NCBI GenBank assembly: GCA_963514095.1
Contig: OY741270.1
Location: 29,124,058 to 29,188,057, forward strand
Length of the DNA stretch: 64,000 nt
DNA from: Eutrigla gurnardus
Taxonomy: Eukaryota; Chordata; Actinopteri; Perciformes; Triglidae
Reading direction: 5' to 3'
Each line of letters opens with the position of its first letter. The stretch's first letter is position 1. The notes below the pieces were generated by a model. It saw only the letters and a program-made list of their open reading frames with translations, searched no databases and was not told the DNA's origin. Of the stretch, positions 12,640 through 24,182 are shown in pieces. Made by a program: the position numbers and the translations under genes.

Positions 12640-12915
12640 GATTTCTCAACACCTATAACCTGGATTTACAAACGGTCACACTCCCCAGAGGATGTACCTT
12701 AATGACTTTGGTGATCCCCTGACTTTCCCTGTAGCGCCACCAAGAGGTTGACTGGTGTTTTTTAATGAAATATCTCAACTATTCCATTCATGTTCCCCAG
12801 AGGATGAATTATCATAACTTTGGTGATCCATTAACTTTCTTTTTTTTTAGTGCCGTCATCAGGTCAACATTATAATTTGTCCAAATACTTTGGTTTATTG
12901 CCAAAACCTGCTAAA
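12640..12915. repeat. dispersed repeat with internal duplication (CCCCAGAGGATG family)
   Basis: CCCCAGAGGATG occurs at 12683 and again at 12795. Each copy is followed by CTTTGGTGATCC and then, 20-40 bases on, by a remnant of TAGCGCCACCAAGAGGTTGAC. I recognise this as a widespread percomorph repeat. A piece of the same family in the opposite orientation lies at 21118-21275. Confidence 0.65.
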
Positions 12916-14509
12916 GTATACATTGTAATACAAACATTTTGGTAATTGATCCATTGATTTCAAGCAACCAAATTTCTGCTGTCGGTCAAGTAAAAGAAGC
13001 ATTTTGAAGCTAAGCTTTCAATTTAAGAAATAATTGTTGATTGTGATCCTCCTTTAAGAAATGGAATTAAAGGATATTTACGCTGTTATTCAACCGTCCA
13101 CTGAGCTTTAAGGGACATTTATTCTCACCCTGGGAACCAGCCTCATTAAAACGCAACACCACCCTCTTCTTCACCCACATTCCTGCCCAGCAGTCTGGAT
13201 CCCAGCCAAGTCCTCTTCATCACTGAGGTGGGGGGTCGGCCGCTATAGTGGGACAACAATGGAGGCCTAATCAGTGATGCCCAGCTCGTCTTCATTTAGT
13301 GGACGAAGAGGTTGGCAACGGTCCGCCACCGAAAATAGGCACTCAGCAGTGGGTATGCTGGGAACCATTAGGCTTCTGGGAAAAGAGGGTTTGGTGTGTT
13401 TTCTTTGAGGGCAACAAACGGATTAAAGCATCAATAATTAAAATTCAATCATATTTATTATTCGGATATTTGCTGATAAGAGCTTTTACTTTTTGTACTT
13501 TCGTTGTAATTTGATTCTTGGATGTTTTTATATTTTTTTATTAGGACTTTTACTTTACACTGCGGTACCAGGAGTTTAACTTATGCATAAGAAGATGTGT
13601 AAATCATGAAATGTAAATCTGCAGACAGGAAGCGTCCACGCCTGCAGATGAGTGCAGTCTGAGTGCGAGGTGTTTGTACTGTAGCTCTTTGTGTCTCCGG
13701 CTGCCTTGTGGTGGATGTGTGTTATCGCCGGTGGTTTCTCGGAGGCTTTTGTTCTGCCTCGCTGTGACGTCACAGAGCCGTCAGCTGAGTCTTTGTTGCA
13801 GCTCCTGCAGCTCTGAAAATGCAGCCTGTGTTCTCTGCAAACCCCCAGAAGGAGCTCTGAGAGCACGTAGAGGGCAGGAGGTTCAAGATTCCCACAACCT
13901 GTTTGTGAACTTGACAGTTAACTTGTTGATTCACACGTAGCTGTTTTCCTCCGTGGTCTTTGAATGTAACACGCCCGATATCACAAGTTCTGCTTTCCAC
14001 ACTGTTTTTCTAGCCTCTTGAGCTAAATTAAGCACTGACTTTGTATTTTGCAGTTCAAAAGACATTCAGACGTGTGGGATGAATTTACACACATGTTTAG
14101 AATGAAGAACATGAAGTGTAGCGATTTAAATGCTAAAAGCTAAACTTAAATGTCAAAATACTTCCACTTATCAACAAGCTAAAATAACAGTAACAAACCA
14201 AAATGTTAGATGTCTTTTGACCTTGAAAAAAATTGCTTATCTGATACTCGTGTTCCAGTTTCTTGACGCAGTGTTGGTATCAACGATGAGCACTACAACA
14301 AACAATACAACAAAAAACTGCAACCCAATGTCGTATCCCATCCGCAAGAATGTGTACTTTCACAAATAACCTTTTTTTCTGTTAAATGTCGTGACGTATT
14401 TTTGTGGGTTAGCGTACATGGAGGCAGGATCATTTTCATCATTAACGTTGGCTAGTGAGTTTTCTCCGCTTGTCTCCAAGCGACAAGGAGTAATTCAGAA
14501 TGACCATTA

Positions 14510-14810
14510 GACCACTGTTGGGCCTATTTTCTGTCACTGGTGTAGCATGAAAGCATGGTGGAACTGGCAACGCAGCTAGCCAGTCGCTAAATCAGTGAAA
14601 TTTAACAACTTAATGCTTCATCCACACACTCGTCACAGCGTAGGAAACCACATTGCTAACGTCAGATAACTAACCACTTTGTTCCGTTCATTTTCTATAA
14701 CCAGTATTGAAAGCATGGCGGAATTAGCAAGCTAGCTATCCACTAGTTGGCTTGCTAATTCCATTATGCTTTGATGCTACAACAGTGACACACAATGAGT
14801 CCAACAGCAG
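14510..14810. repeat. nested inverted repeats
   Basis: The sequence at 14513-14569 (TGTCACTGGTGTAGCATGAA core) recurs as a reverse complement at about 14749-14806 with roughly 80% identity by eye. A third, direct copy lies at 14685-14731. Inside, GGAATTAGCAAGC (14720-14732) and its perfect reverse complement (14750-14762) form a 13-bp stem with a 17-base loop. It may be a non-autonomous transposon with inverted termini. Confidence 0.65.
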
Positions 14811-14855
14811 GGCTTCTCTCCATCTCTCTAATAATTTAGCATGTTAGCAACATTT

Positions 14856-15060
14856 CTCTCCATCTCTCAAAGAAGGTAGCCTGTTAGCAAATGTTCTCAA
14901 GAAGTTAGCATATTAGCAACATATCTCTCAAAGAAGGTAGCCTGTTAGCAAACGTTCTCAAGAAGTTAGCATGTTAGCAACAATTCTCTCCATCTCTCAA
15001 AGAAGGTAGCCTGTTAGCAAACGTTCTCAAGAAGTTAGCATGTTAGCAACAATTCTCTCC
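14856..15060. repeat. 60-70 bp tandem repeat, about 3 copies
   Basis: The unit contains CTCTCAAAGAAGGTAGCCTG, TTAGCAAACGTTCTCAAG and AAGTTAGCATGTTAGCAAC. One copy lacks the TCTCCATC segment and is shorter. Flanks at 14815 and 15060 carry partial units with TCTCTAATAA. Confidence 0.9.
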
Positions 15061-16389
15061 ATCTCTCTAATAAACTAGAATGCTAGGAGGTTAGCAGGAG
15101 GCTAAGCTAAACTATTAGCAACACTTTCTCTCCATCTGTGAAAAGTTTTGGCGATGTCGTAGCTCGCTGGATCCTCCAATCACAGTTTATCATCTCAAAT
15201 GTATGTAATATTGATTCTGCCACCCAACAACAGCACATTATCGATGTGCAGCTTCAGCCCTCTTCCTATTTCTGTTGGTGTTCAGTCTCTCCTTTGTTTC
15301 ACCTACAACTAACAAGGTGACGTAATCGGCTGTAAAAGGGTTTTACCCCAATTATTTAAAAAAAAAGGAGTAAAATCAATATTTGGAGGAGAGAAAAAAA
15401 AACTCAGTGCAGGTTTTTGTTTGTCAACGAGTGAACTGTACATGAAAAGTGAGCTGGAGGAAAAGTACAGCAGCCGTCGGTATCTAATCTGGACAAAGTT
15501 TACATATGAAGCCTGTTCTGTGCCTGCAGACGGCATCCAGATAAAAGCAGATACGCTCTTTAATCGCTGCAGAGGTGACTGTGTGAGTCGGATCGAAGGT
15601 GACATCATGAACTGAAGTGGAAGACGTCGACGGTTTTTCACATTCGGTTTTTGTGTTTTGCATGAGTCTCTAAATACTTGTGTTCTGAACATTCAAGAGT
15701 AAAACATGTTTTAAAACATTTGATAGTCAAACTCATCCGCTGCCCTTTGCTCAGTTTTTACAACACTTTGAATTTAAGTAAGTCAATTTAAGTACAAGTA
15801 AGGTGTTCTGATTGGCTGCTGGTGATGTCATGTTGAAACGCTTGTCATTGAGGAGGTTAAATGTCATAAAAAAGGAAATATGGGACAAGGAGCGGGTGAC
15901 CTGCATGTTGGCTCGGCGCTGGTCTAATCGCTGACAGTCACAGTTCAACCTTGTGATAAGGAAACAGGACGGCGACGGCCTTTTAAAGGGCAACAGACTT
16001 ATAGTGCTCATGATAACTGAAACTGTTGCTTCATGAAAACAATACTACAATACTTGCATTTAAATATACAACTTCAGCTTCAAGACTAGCTAAAAAATAC
16101 ACAAAAACTCCTTTATTTTGCAAGCTGAGGTGTCTGGTTGCTTAAATTTGCCTTTAATTTTGTCTCGTTTCTGAATGCAGTACTTGATCAGAACAGAGGC
16201 CCCCTTGGTGAAAGTCCTGTGATTGTTAGGGTTAGGGTTAAAATACCTTTCCCTTGTAACGCAAATGGCAATGCAGTTTTGTGATTTTTAGGAGACCAGG
16301 CTTTCCAGACCAGTCCAGATCCAGACCGGCTTTGGTTCTGGGTTTAATCTGGTGAAATCTTTATTCTACCATCCTTTTAATCTGGGTGG

Positions 16390-16670
16390 TGCCAGGCTGA
16401 GCAGGGTAGTCCAGACTTCCCCTCACCACAGCAATATTTTCCAGCTCCTGAAGGATCCAAAAGGCGATCCCGGGTCAGATGGGATCTGGGTCCCCCTGCG
16501 GTGTCCTACCTGTTGCCTGGAAAACCTTCCAACTAACCTTCCAGGAAACTATTCTTTCCATCACTACCCAAAACTCATGATGGTCGGGGGTTAGGACCAA
16601 ACCAACCGGTAAATTTAAAGCTTTGCCTTCCGGCTCAGCTCCCTCTTCACCACCTCGGCCAATCTCACGC
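16390..16670 (-). mobile_element. decayed LINE fragment (reverse-transcriptase ORF 3' part)
   Basis: Minus-strand translation gives EGKALNLPVGLVLTPDHHEF followed by WVVMERIVSW. This parallels the block K-A-L/K-x(n)-Y-V-P-T-L-T-Y-G-H-E-x-W-V-M-T-E-R found downstream of the RT core in common fish non-LTR retrotransposons. The reading frame survives for 152 residues (16475-16933) but the flanks are degraded and the RT catalytic core is absent. The exact clade is not assigned. Confidence 0.6.
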
Positions 16671-17316
16671 TTCATTTTACCCCAGGATACCTCATTATTT
16701 CTATCACCCTGTTTAAAGCTCAAATTGAATCCAAACGGTGAGAAACTTAACAAACTTAACATCCCGGCCGAGCAGCCACAAGTTAAAACCAGATCTACGT
16801 TTTCCTCGAGTATGTGCAGTTTCCGTATATGAGTCAATGTATCATGAGATGCATCCAGAGCACTTTGGAAACTGGAAACACTGGGACCAGTCTGCTCTGA
16901 CTGATCAACTATACGTGCAGCAACTGCTGACATCTGACTAACAATAGGGAGGGGTGGGGAATGACACCTATGTTTCCAGAATGACTGACAGATCGTATGG
17001 AATATAAAAGACAGCCTGAATCATCATGTGTCACTTTTAACCGAATATCTCTAAAATGTCTATTTCTCAAAAGCAAGAAAACAGTTTTTACGCCGATTTC
17101 TGTGAATTTTCTAACTTCCTTTCTGCAGCTAAAGATCCAAATACAGTCGCCACGGTGGCATGGCGGTAACAAAGACATCCTGTGATGTGCTTGCCCACGG
17201 GGGTGCAGCCTTTGGACCTTTATGTATGACTGTGTGTTGGCAGTGAGGCCAAGGCGTGTCACATTCCTGCTGCAGAGCAGTCGTCCTCGGGCATGCGAAC
17301 GTGCGGCGAGGCAGGA

Positions 17317-17343
17317 GCTCGTCTGGACTTTGGCCAGACGAGC
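17317..17343. repeat. perfect 10-bp hairpin
   Basis: GCTCGTCTGG and CCAGACGAGC are exact reverse complements separated by the 7-base loop ACTTTGG. It sits in a locally CpG-rich intergenic stretch (17250-17410). Function unknown. Confidence 0.8.
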
Positions 17344-17823
17344 GACGCTGCAGCGGCTCTGCAGCAACGTCCAGGAAGCAGTTTTGCTCTGTCAGCGGCT
17401 CAGGGTCGGATGAAGAATCAATACTGATCAAGTTAATCGTCATGCTAAGCAAAAACAAAAAGTTGGTAAAGTGAATAAACCTACGTGTTTATTTGTCATA
17501 CATTTGTACTTTAGGCAAGGGAGGATGGTTCTGAAAACAGATAAATCCTCCAGTCAGGAAAAAATAGTGAATTAAAAGCCAGAAATCACAGCTGCACATG
17601 AAGTCACCTCTCGGGGGTTAAAGCTTCAAGACACATTCTTGTCATAATATCGCTTTATGAAATTGTTATGGCATTTGTGTTGGCATCCAATTGTCTATTT
17701 ACCATATCTAGTGGATATGGAGCTTCATTCTAGCATTCGAGCCTCATGATGAATGGAAGTTCAATGTTCACTCTGGTTTTGGTCTCCTCCACATACAATA
17801 ATCATTTCTATTGCAGCTCAAAT

Positions 17824-18275
17824 CATAGACTGTACATAAGAAGAGGACGTAGTCGTCATGACGTCAACCGTTGGTTTGTGGACTAGAGTTTTGAAGCCTC
17901 GAGTTCAGCATTTTGGCCGTCGCCATCTTGGAATTTTTGCAACCAGTGAAGGAAGTTACCATATCTGGACTGTGGAGTTAGCTTCTATAATTCAAGGTTC
18001 AACTTTACAGCTAAGTGTTAAAGTCATCTTAGTAGCTAACTAGCATTGGTAGCGTGGTAGCGACCTGTCAATCAGCAGGTAAGCCCCGCCCCCTAAAGCA
18101 TCCCCTGCTTTCTGGTCTGGTGGACTCTAAATGGACCATAATGTACTAAATGAACATCATGCTGGATTGAAGAAGACTTGAAACTAGAGATTGGGACCAT
18201 ATATAAATTAATAAAGTAAGAAGTAGGGTCATTTTCTCCAACACTTCCATCTAATCAGACTTCTTTTGGTGAGCC
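17824..18275 (+). repeat. dispersed percomorph repeat, about 450 bp
   Basis: The element runs from ATAGACTGTACATAAGAAGA through GTTTTGAAGCCTCGAGTTC, TTTTGGCCGTCGCCATCTTG, AAATGAACATCATGCTGGAT and GTAAGAAGTAGGGTCATTTT. I recognise this order of blocks as a high-copy percomorph non-coding repeat. It has no coding capacity. Confidence 0.7.
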
Positions 18276-19165
18276 GGTTTGTCCCATTAATCTATGGAGC
18301 TGTAAACATGGATTTTATCAGTGTTTTAGGGCAGCAGATACATTTCCCTGACACTCATTAACCAAAAAGAGGAAGTGTTTCATAGTGCTGTCTTGTTTCA
18401 CTTCCTTATTGTTTTTTTTTATCCAGGCTTGTGACCTTTTTACCCCTTTTAGGAGTCTCAAACTTCCTGTTCAGACTCGGCTGAGCACAACTGCAGTACA
18501 AGGAGGCTAATTTTCCTCTTGTTTGTCTGCTTCCCTTTTGCTTCAGTAAAACACATGTGTCACAGGTTGGGAACAAACTGATTCCCACTGGAGGAGGAAG
18601 AGGAGGAGGAGGAGGGAACAGTTTGTGTCCTAAATGTCCTAAACACGAAGCACGTCTCGTTCAAGGTGAGGAGGACTTGGACTTGGACGTGGTGCGATGA
18701 TCGGCTGCCCCCTACAGCTCAGACGGAGGTGAGCCAACAATGTTACGCCACTTTATGTCCTGAAATAGAGACGTCAGCTCTCCGAGTCAGCTCTCCATCC
18801 ATCACAAGCAAATGGAGCTTTACATTAGACCTCATGGATGTGAATAAAACATGAATCCTCTCGCCCATCCAGGCACTCTGTGCTATTCCTGTACATGCCA
18901 GAATGCATAGAAAATGCAGTCCACTTTGGATGGATGGAAGTGACTCGATGGCGTTAGGTAACTCTCTTTGCTCCGGGCCCAGCGAGTGAATTGCAGATGT
19001 TAATACGTGGGAGTGGAGACGCACAATAATATCCGCAGGCCAAACGGAGGGCAGCTGCCCGCCGAGGAGTGAGTAATTCCTGCTGTTGCCGTGGCAACCA
19101 GCCAAATATGGCACCGTCCCCATCCTTGTGTTACAGCCAGAGACAAAACCAGTGATCCATTACAT

Positions 19166-19166
<1 letters not shown>

Positions 19167-19252
<86 letters not shown>
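19167..19252. repeat. GATA tetranucleotide microsatellite
   Basis: About 21 uninterrupted GATA units, starting after CATTACAT and ending at ATACCTATATT. Confidence 0.98.
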
Positions 19253-19253
<1 letters not shown>

Positions 19254-19694
19254 CCTATATTTAATGTTAATATTGGTTTAATTCAAGATTAAATCCTTAC
19301 ACCTATAGTTTTTGGACTTAATCTGATATTATTTGCTAATGTTTAATAATAAACTTTAGTGCCACACTTTTTAAATTTTTTATTTTTATTGAAGATATAA
19401 TTAAAGCATCGGGGGTACTTCGAAAAAAATTGTTATAAAAATAAAATAAAAATAAAAATTGTATTAAATTAATGTAAATGAAAAGGAAACGATTAAAGAA
19501 AAAGAACTGGGCCCCCAAAGTCAAAGTAAAAGATGATCAGATGAGTAAAAAAATAAAATAGGCTCATAACTTCTAAGTAAATAAATAGCTAGTTTTTAAA
19601 AAGGGATATGTATAAATTTAACAGTTTATAATCTAGTTACTTCACTTTTTATGTAGATACTGCTGTCTGCCTTTTTGTTTTTTAATATTTAACT

Positions 19695-19936
19695 AACGCA
19701 GTTAACCAGCTAACGTAGTTAACTAGCTAACACAGTTAACCAGCTAACGCAGCTAACCAGCTACGCAGTTAACCGGCTAACGTAGTTAACTAGCTAACAC
19801 AGTTAACCAGCTAACGCAGCTAACCAGCTACGCAGTTAACCGGCTAACGCAGCTAACCGGCTAACGCAGTTAACCAGCTAACGCAGTTAACCGGCTAATG
19901 TAGTTAACTAGCTAACATAGTTAACTAGCTAACACA
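19695..19936. repeat. 17-bp minisatellite with 67-bp higher-order unit
   Basis: About 14 copies of a 17-base unit of the form ACGCAGTTAACCAGCTA. Four-unit blocks (17+17+16+17 bases) starting at about 19712 and 19779 are identical, showing higher-order duplication. Each unit contains GTTAAC-N2-GCTAAC, a near-palindrome. Confidence 0.95.
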
Positions 19937-20167
19937 ACATAGAACTTTTGAGTTTAGTTTGACGTTGTGAGAAAGGACACAAATCACATACACGTCTACA
20001 AAATGTCAAAATAATCAAAGAAAACTCTTCAGTTTATCTTAAAATTACTTTATAAACATCTATTAGGACTTTTTTTTTCACGGACTCTATTTTGCATATT
20101 CTGTATGTTCTCATCCAAGTCCACGTTTACCTGCGTCCATGTCAACATGCAGGCATCCCATAATCCC

Positions 20168-20184
20168 CCCCCCCCCCCCCCCCC
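20168..20184. repeat. poly-C run
   Basis: A run of about 17 C residues in the intergenic region. Confidence 0.95.
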
Positions 20185-20330
20185 ACATTACTTTTTGTCT
20201 CTAAACTATAATCCTTTTACAAACGGGACTGAACGAGGTTATATAAAGTCTTAACTGGAGCGTAATGTCCTTTCTCCAAATGTCTCACATCCTTGGGCTG
20301 TCGGATCAACAGCAACCGAAAAGACAGAGA

Positions 20331-20385
20331 AGTGGGTTCGTAACTGGAGGGTTGCCAGTTTGAATCCCTGAACTGGCAGGAAAAT
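20331..20385. repeat. possible tRNA-derived SINE fragment
   Basis: GTGGGTTCGTAACTGGAGGG followed by GTTGCCAGTTTGAATCCCTG resembles a tRNA B-box (GGTTCGAATCC type) as found in fish SINE heads. There is no intact cloverleaf and the 3' part is not recognised. Confidence 0.4.
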
Positions 20386-21117
20386 CTATTTATAAATTAA
20401 TTATTTTTTATTTGTTTTACATAAGCATTACTGTACCTGAAATGAGGTATTAATTAATTTTGACTACTGAGCACTACAAATACATCTTTATTGTATTGTG
20501 AATGTGTGAATCTATCATATACCTAATTAAAAAGAAGAAATTGATAAATAAAAACAGACTTTTAGCTGTGAGGTGAGATATTTTACAACAAACATACATT
20601 TTGAACTTTCCTGGAAATGTAATGAATGTGACCATTATAGAATCAGAAATGTGTTTCTTTAATTTTGTAACTGATCTATGATCTATGAAGTTATTTCCAG
20701 CCAATATTAGCCACATAAAGTCGTATCAATCAAGCTTGGGTTTGGTTTTATGATGATATGGCATGAGGCAATTTGTTGGACTTTGATTCATATTTAAAAC
20801 CTTGATGGCTATGTGTTCTGTATTCCCCCGTCTGAAATCTGTCTCTTTTCACTGACCGGCTGAGCGATTGTTGTTTAACTCGCCAAATTTCTCACAGGAC
20901 CAGAAATGAGCCTGCAGCTGCCGTCCCGAACTGGAGCTGAACGGTTATCTGTCGAGGTCTCCAGCAGAATCAGCCCCCGTAAACACACTTACAGCAGACA
21001 GATGGACCCGGGACCAGAGCCAGTATTTCCAGTTCAGTCTGATGAGATGCCTCAGTTATCCCCCAGTCCTCAACTGACCCCATTTGAGCTACGACGTTTA
21101 AAACCCCCAAACAAAAA

Positions 21118-21275
21118 ACATTGTTGAGGTCCTTCATCCTCTGGGGACCTTGAATATGTAAAGCAAATTTGGTGAAAGTCCATCAGAAAAAATAAAAAAT
21201 AAAAGTCAACTTGGTAAAGGTATGTTATCACCAGCGTTTGTAGGGTTCAGCCTATGGGGAACATGAATGTGTAAT
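21118..21275. repeat. fragment of the CCCCAGAGGATG-family repeat, inverted
   Basis: TTCATCCTCTGGGGACCTTG and a second CCTATGGGGAACATGAATGT are reverse-complement matches to the family seen at 12640-12915. Confidence 0.55.
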
Positions 21276-23089
21276 GGCTGTATAACATGTACCGTATCTA
21301 TTAAAAATGGCAGTTCATTCATAGATTCATTCAATACATGTAATTCTGATCCAAACCAAGAACAGGTTCTAACATTGGAATCATTGTTATATAATGCAGT
21401 GAAGTCCAGCTGTTTGTCCTCAGATGGGACCACGGTCCCCACAAGGTGATGAACACAAGAATAATTCACACACACAGAATTGTCCCATTATGTTCAATTT
21501 ATACAATAAACTAATTTCTCGTTATCAGAGTTCAACAGGACACCTGCTCTTCATTATCCTTTTAATTGCTTTAATTGTGATTTCCCCTCACGTTGTGCTT
21601 CCTGCAGGAATGATTGTTTAATTAAATCAATAAATGAGCATTTAATCTTTTTTTATTGGGAGTCCTTTCACATGAAGACACTAGAAATGCAGAGAAATGT
21701 GAGTCGATCCGTACTTGTTCAGTCATGAGGAACATTATTCACGTAAAAAAGATGCATTTTTAACGTTTAATAAGATTAGACGACAGTGTGTGTATGAGGC
21801 TGGAATCAAGATGAATTGATTGATTCCACCAACATGTTCACACATACAGGAGGCTGTATGTAACCGATGAGGTTTGTACGCCTCTTCTTCTGGGTTTTTC
21901 CATGACATAAGACCATGTGACCACGGCTCAGTGAACTCAACACATTGATAATTGTCTGCTCATTAATGTCAGAGAGCTCGTCTTCTGCTGGAAAACCGGT
22001 CAGATGAATCAGAGAAGGCGTCCAGAGGACGCATAGTATCACAGACAACATCAGAATCCACTTTCTCACCTCATCTGCAGAAAATGAGTGCACTTATATT
22101 ATTCAATCATGTGACAACCTGGGATGCCTGCTGGTTTCTCCAGGTCAAACACATTTTATACCTTTTTTTATTTTTTTTTGCTTATGCTAATTGATGTTTT
22201 GTCACCCAGTAAAAGAGGCTCGGGAACGTTGCGTAACGCTGCCGTTTCTGCACCGCTGCACAGCTGGAGACGACCCTGCTGCAAACCGCATGACATAACA
22301 CCTCCGACTGCACACGGCCCTCCTTCAGCTCTGCTTTAACACCACCGCCATCCACACCCCCCCATCCAGCCACGTTCTCAGGCCTAATTCAGGGGGCTGG
22401 ACCTACACTTTAATTTTATTTTTTATTCAGAATAATCTCATACTGATGAAAGGGTATTTTAGGATTATAGCATCATAGATACAGACACTGTATCCTCATT
22501 TTACTGGAATGAATACAGAATAAACCCATACAAAATACAGTTATTTAGGTATAGTTCATATTTATGTTTTTTTACTGTGACCTTTAAAACCAGTCTTGGT
22601 TTATTCTACTGTATACTTTATGACAGAAACATGACTCAGCAGAATCACACTCTGATTGAACCAATCTACAGGAATGAACTGACATTCTTCAGACCTGCAG
22701 CTTCTCTAATGGAGTGAGGAATTATAGATACGCTATCACTTTAAGACACATTTACATCATCAGGTTCTAAACATGCAGCTTTAATGAGTCTAAAAGTTAA
22801 CATGACAGTAACTCTTGTTCAACAGAAGAGAATTGAAGAAGTCTGTTGCTTTTAACTTGTTACTGCTTGACTTCTTCACTGGTTGATGAGTGACGTCCCT
22901 GCATGACAGCTATTCAAAAATCATCCTGCAGAGAAAAACACTGGTTTATTAATAGTGTTTCATCTTCATCTTGTGATTCATGCCTTTTTCTCACACAACT
23001 CTTTCCTTCGCGTCACAAACAGGTTTGTGATCAGCCAGCAAATGTAAATATAAAGCGCCTGACCTTGAGTCTGACCTTGAGACAGCTCT

Positions 23090-23240
23090 GTGGGGAACTA
23101 CAGTTTACGCTGGACTACATTTCCCACGTGCTCACTTGATGACAGCACAGGTGTGCTCCGTTTGGTCTCGTCATGTGGTTGACGAGTTCCGGTCAAACGT
23201 TTTGTCCTGATGAGGATCTCCAGACGTCGGTGTTCTCGGT
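23090..23240 (+). promoter_or_regulatory. promoter-like cluster (ZNF143-like, E-box, ETS-like)
   Basis: ACTACATTTCCCA at 23114-23126 resembles the ZNF143/Staf site ACTACAATTCCCA. It overlaps a CACGTG E-box at 23125-23130, and TTCCGGT (ETS core, reversed) lies at 23187-23193. A donor-like TCG|GTGAGA follows at 23238/23239. No coding gene starts here. The motifs are real; promoter function is inferred. Confidence 0.4.
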
Positions 23241-24121
23241 GAGATAATGAGATAATGTGTCCTTTATTAGTTACTCTTATAAATGTTTCACTTTGATGGA
23301 TTAAATAAGTCACAATCAATGTTGTCATTCAGCAGACTCACTTTCAGTGTGTCTGTGTGGGCGTTGTTCCCGTGTGGGGACTTTGAGGTCTAAACTGACC
23401 TCGATGCGCTCGCTGCTGCATCGATTCTGTGTTTATAAATATTTATTGACCTTTATGTCGTGTGCAGCATCGAAGCGCAGTCGGATCCTTTAAAAGCTCT
23501 GAAACCACACTGAAAACGCATCGCTAGGAGTAGAAGCATCAATGCAAAATATACTTAAAGTACACAGTGTTAAAGTGTTTCCTGTCAGTTTTTTTATTAT
23601 CTAATATTTCTGTATTAAAAATAATTGATGCATTCATGTGTCGCATTTTACATGTTTTTAACCCCTTTACATCCTATTGGATAGTTTAATCGAATCTATG
23701 GAGTTTATTTAGCTGAAGATTTAGGAGAATTTCATGTCTAATAAAATAATAATTTATTTTTAAATAAATACATTTGAAAATAAATACATTTGAAAAAAAG
23801 GAAAATGTTGCTGTCAAAACAAAAATAGTGAAGTAAAAAGTACATTTCCCCCTGAGATTAGAGTAGTGCAGTTGTGTACAAGTACATTGAATGTGTACTG
23901 GAGTAAATGTCCTTGGTTACATTCCTCCGCTGTAGATGGATCATTAAAGGTCCATCACAGCCTTGGATGGTATTGACGTTGCCGCGGCGATGCATGCTGC
24001 AGAGTTGGTGAGTCACCTCTGTGTTTGGAGGTTATGTAATCGGCATCAGAGTGATAACAGGCCACCATCTGCCGTCTCCAACACTGTGAGTGGAGCCTCG
24101 CCCAGAGCACCAGGGTCTCTA

Positions 24122-24182
24122 CGCCCCCTGCTGCTGTCTGACAGGCTGCCTGCAGAGCTGAGCACCTGGCGCCCTCTGGTGG
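24122..24182 (-). promoter_or_regulatory. pair of CTCF-like sites
   Basis: Reverse complement of 24167-24182 reads CCACCAGAGGGCGCCA, an excellent match to the CTCF core (CCASYAGRKGGCRS). Reverse complement of 24122-24136 reads CAGCAGCAGGGGGCG, a weaker match. Both point left. Confidence 0.45.

Larger units (their letters stand above)
7951..14400. other. intergenic region, left part
   Basis: No supported gene. Contents are CTC runs (8427-8449), a C-run followed by CTG repeats (8682-8726), short repeats with CCAAGTGGCCAAAAAA (9840-9865; another copy at 6110), a CpG-rich block at 10400-10690, decayed dispersed repeats (10905-11060, 12640-12915, 13480-13560) and AT-rich unique sequence. Confidence 0.8.
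15080..19150. other. intergenic region, middle-left part
   Basis: No supported gene. It contains a LINE remnant (16390-16670), a CpG-moderate stretch with a perfect hairpin (17317-17343), a long dispersed repeat (17824-18275), a GAGGAGGA run near 18590-18615 and otherwise AT-rich unique DNA. Confidence 0.75.

Noticed and set aside
16226..16240. TTAGGGTTAGGG
   Set aside because: Only two telomere-like units. Too short to call an interstitial telomeric repeat.
19695..19936. Regular short repeat array, CRISPR-like at first glance
   Set aside because: Units are contiguous with no spacers, and the genome is eukaryotic. It is a minisatellite.
20906..21127. 73-codon ORF with Pro/Ser-rich sequence preceded by a CTCACAG acceptor-like site
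   Set aside because: No partner exon, no family match, and its right end runs into a dispersed repeat.
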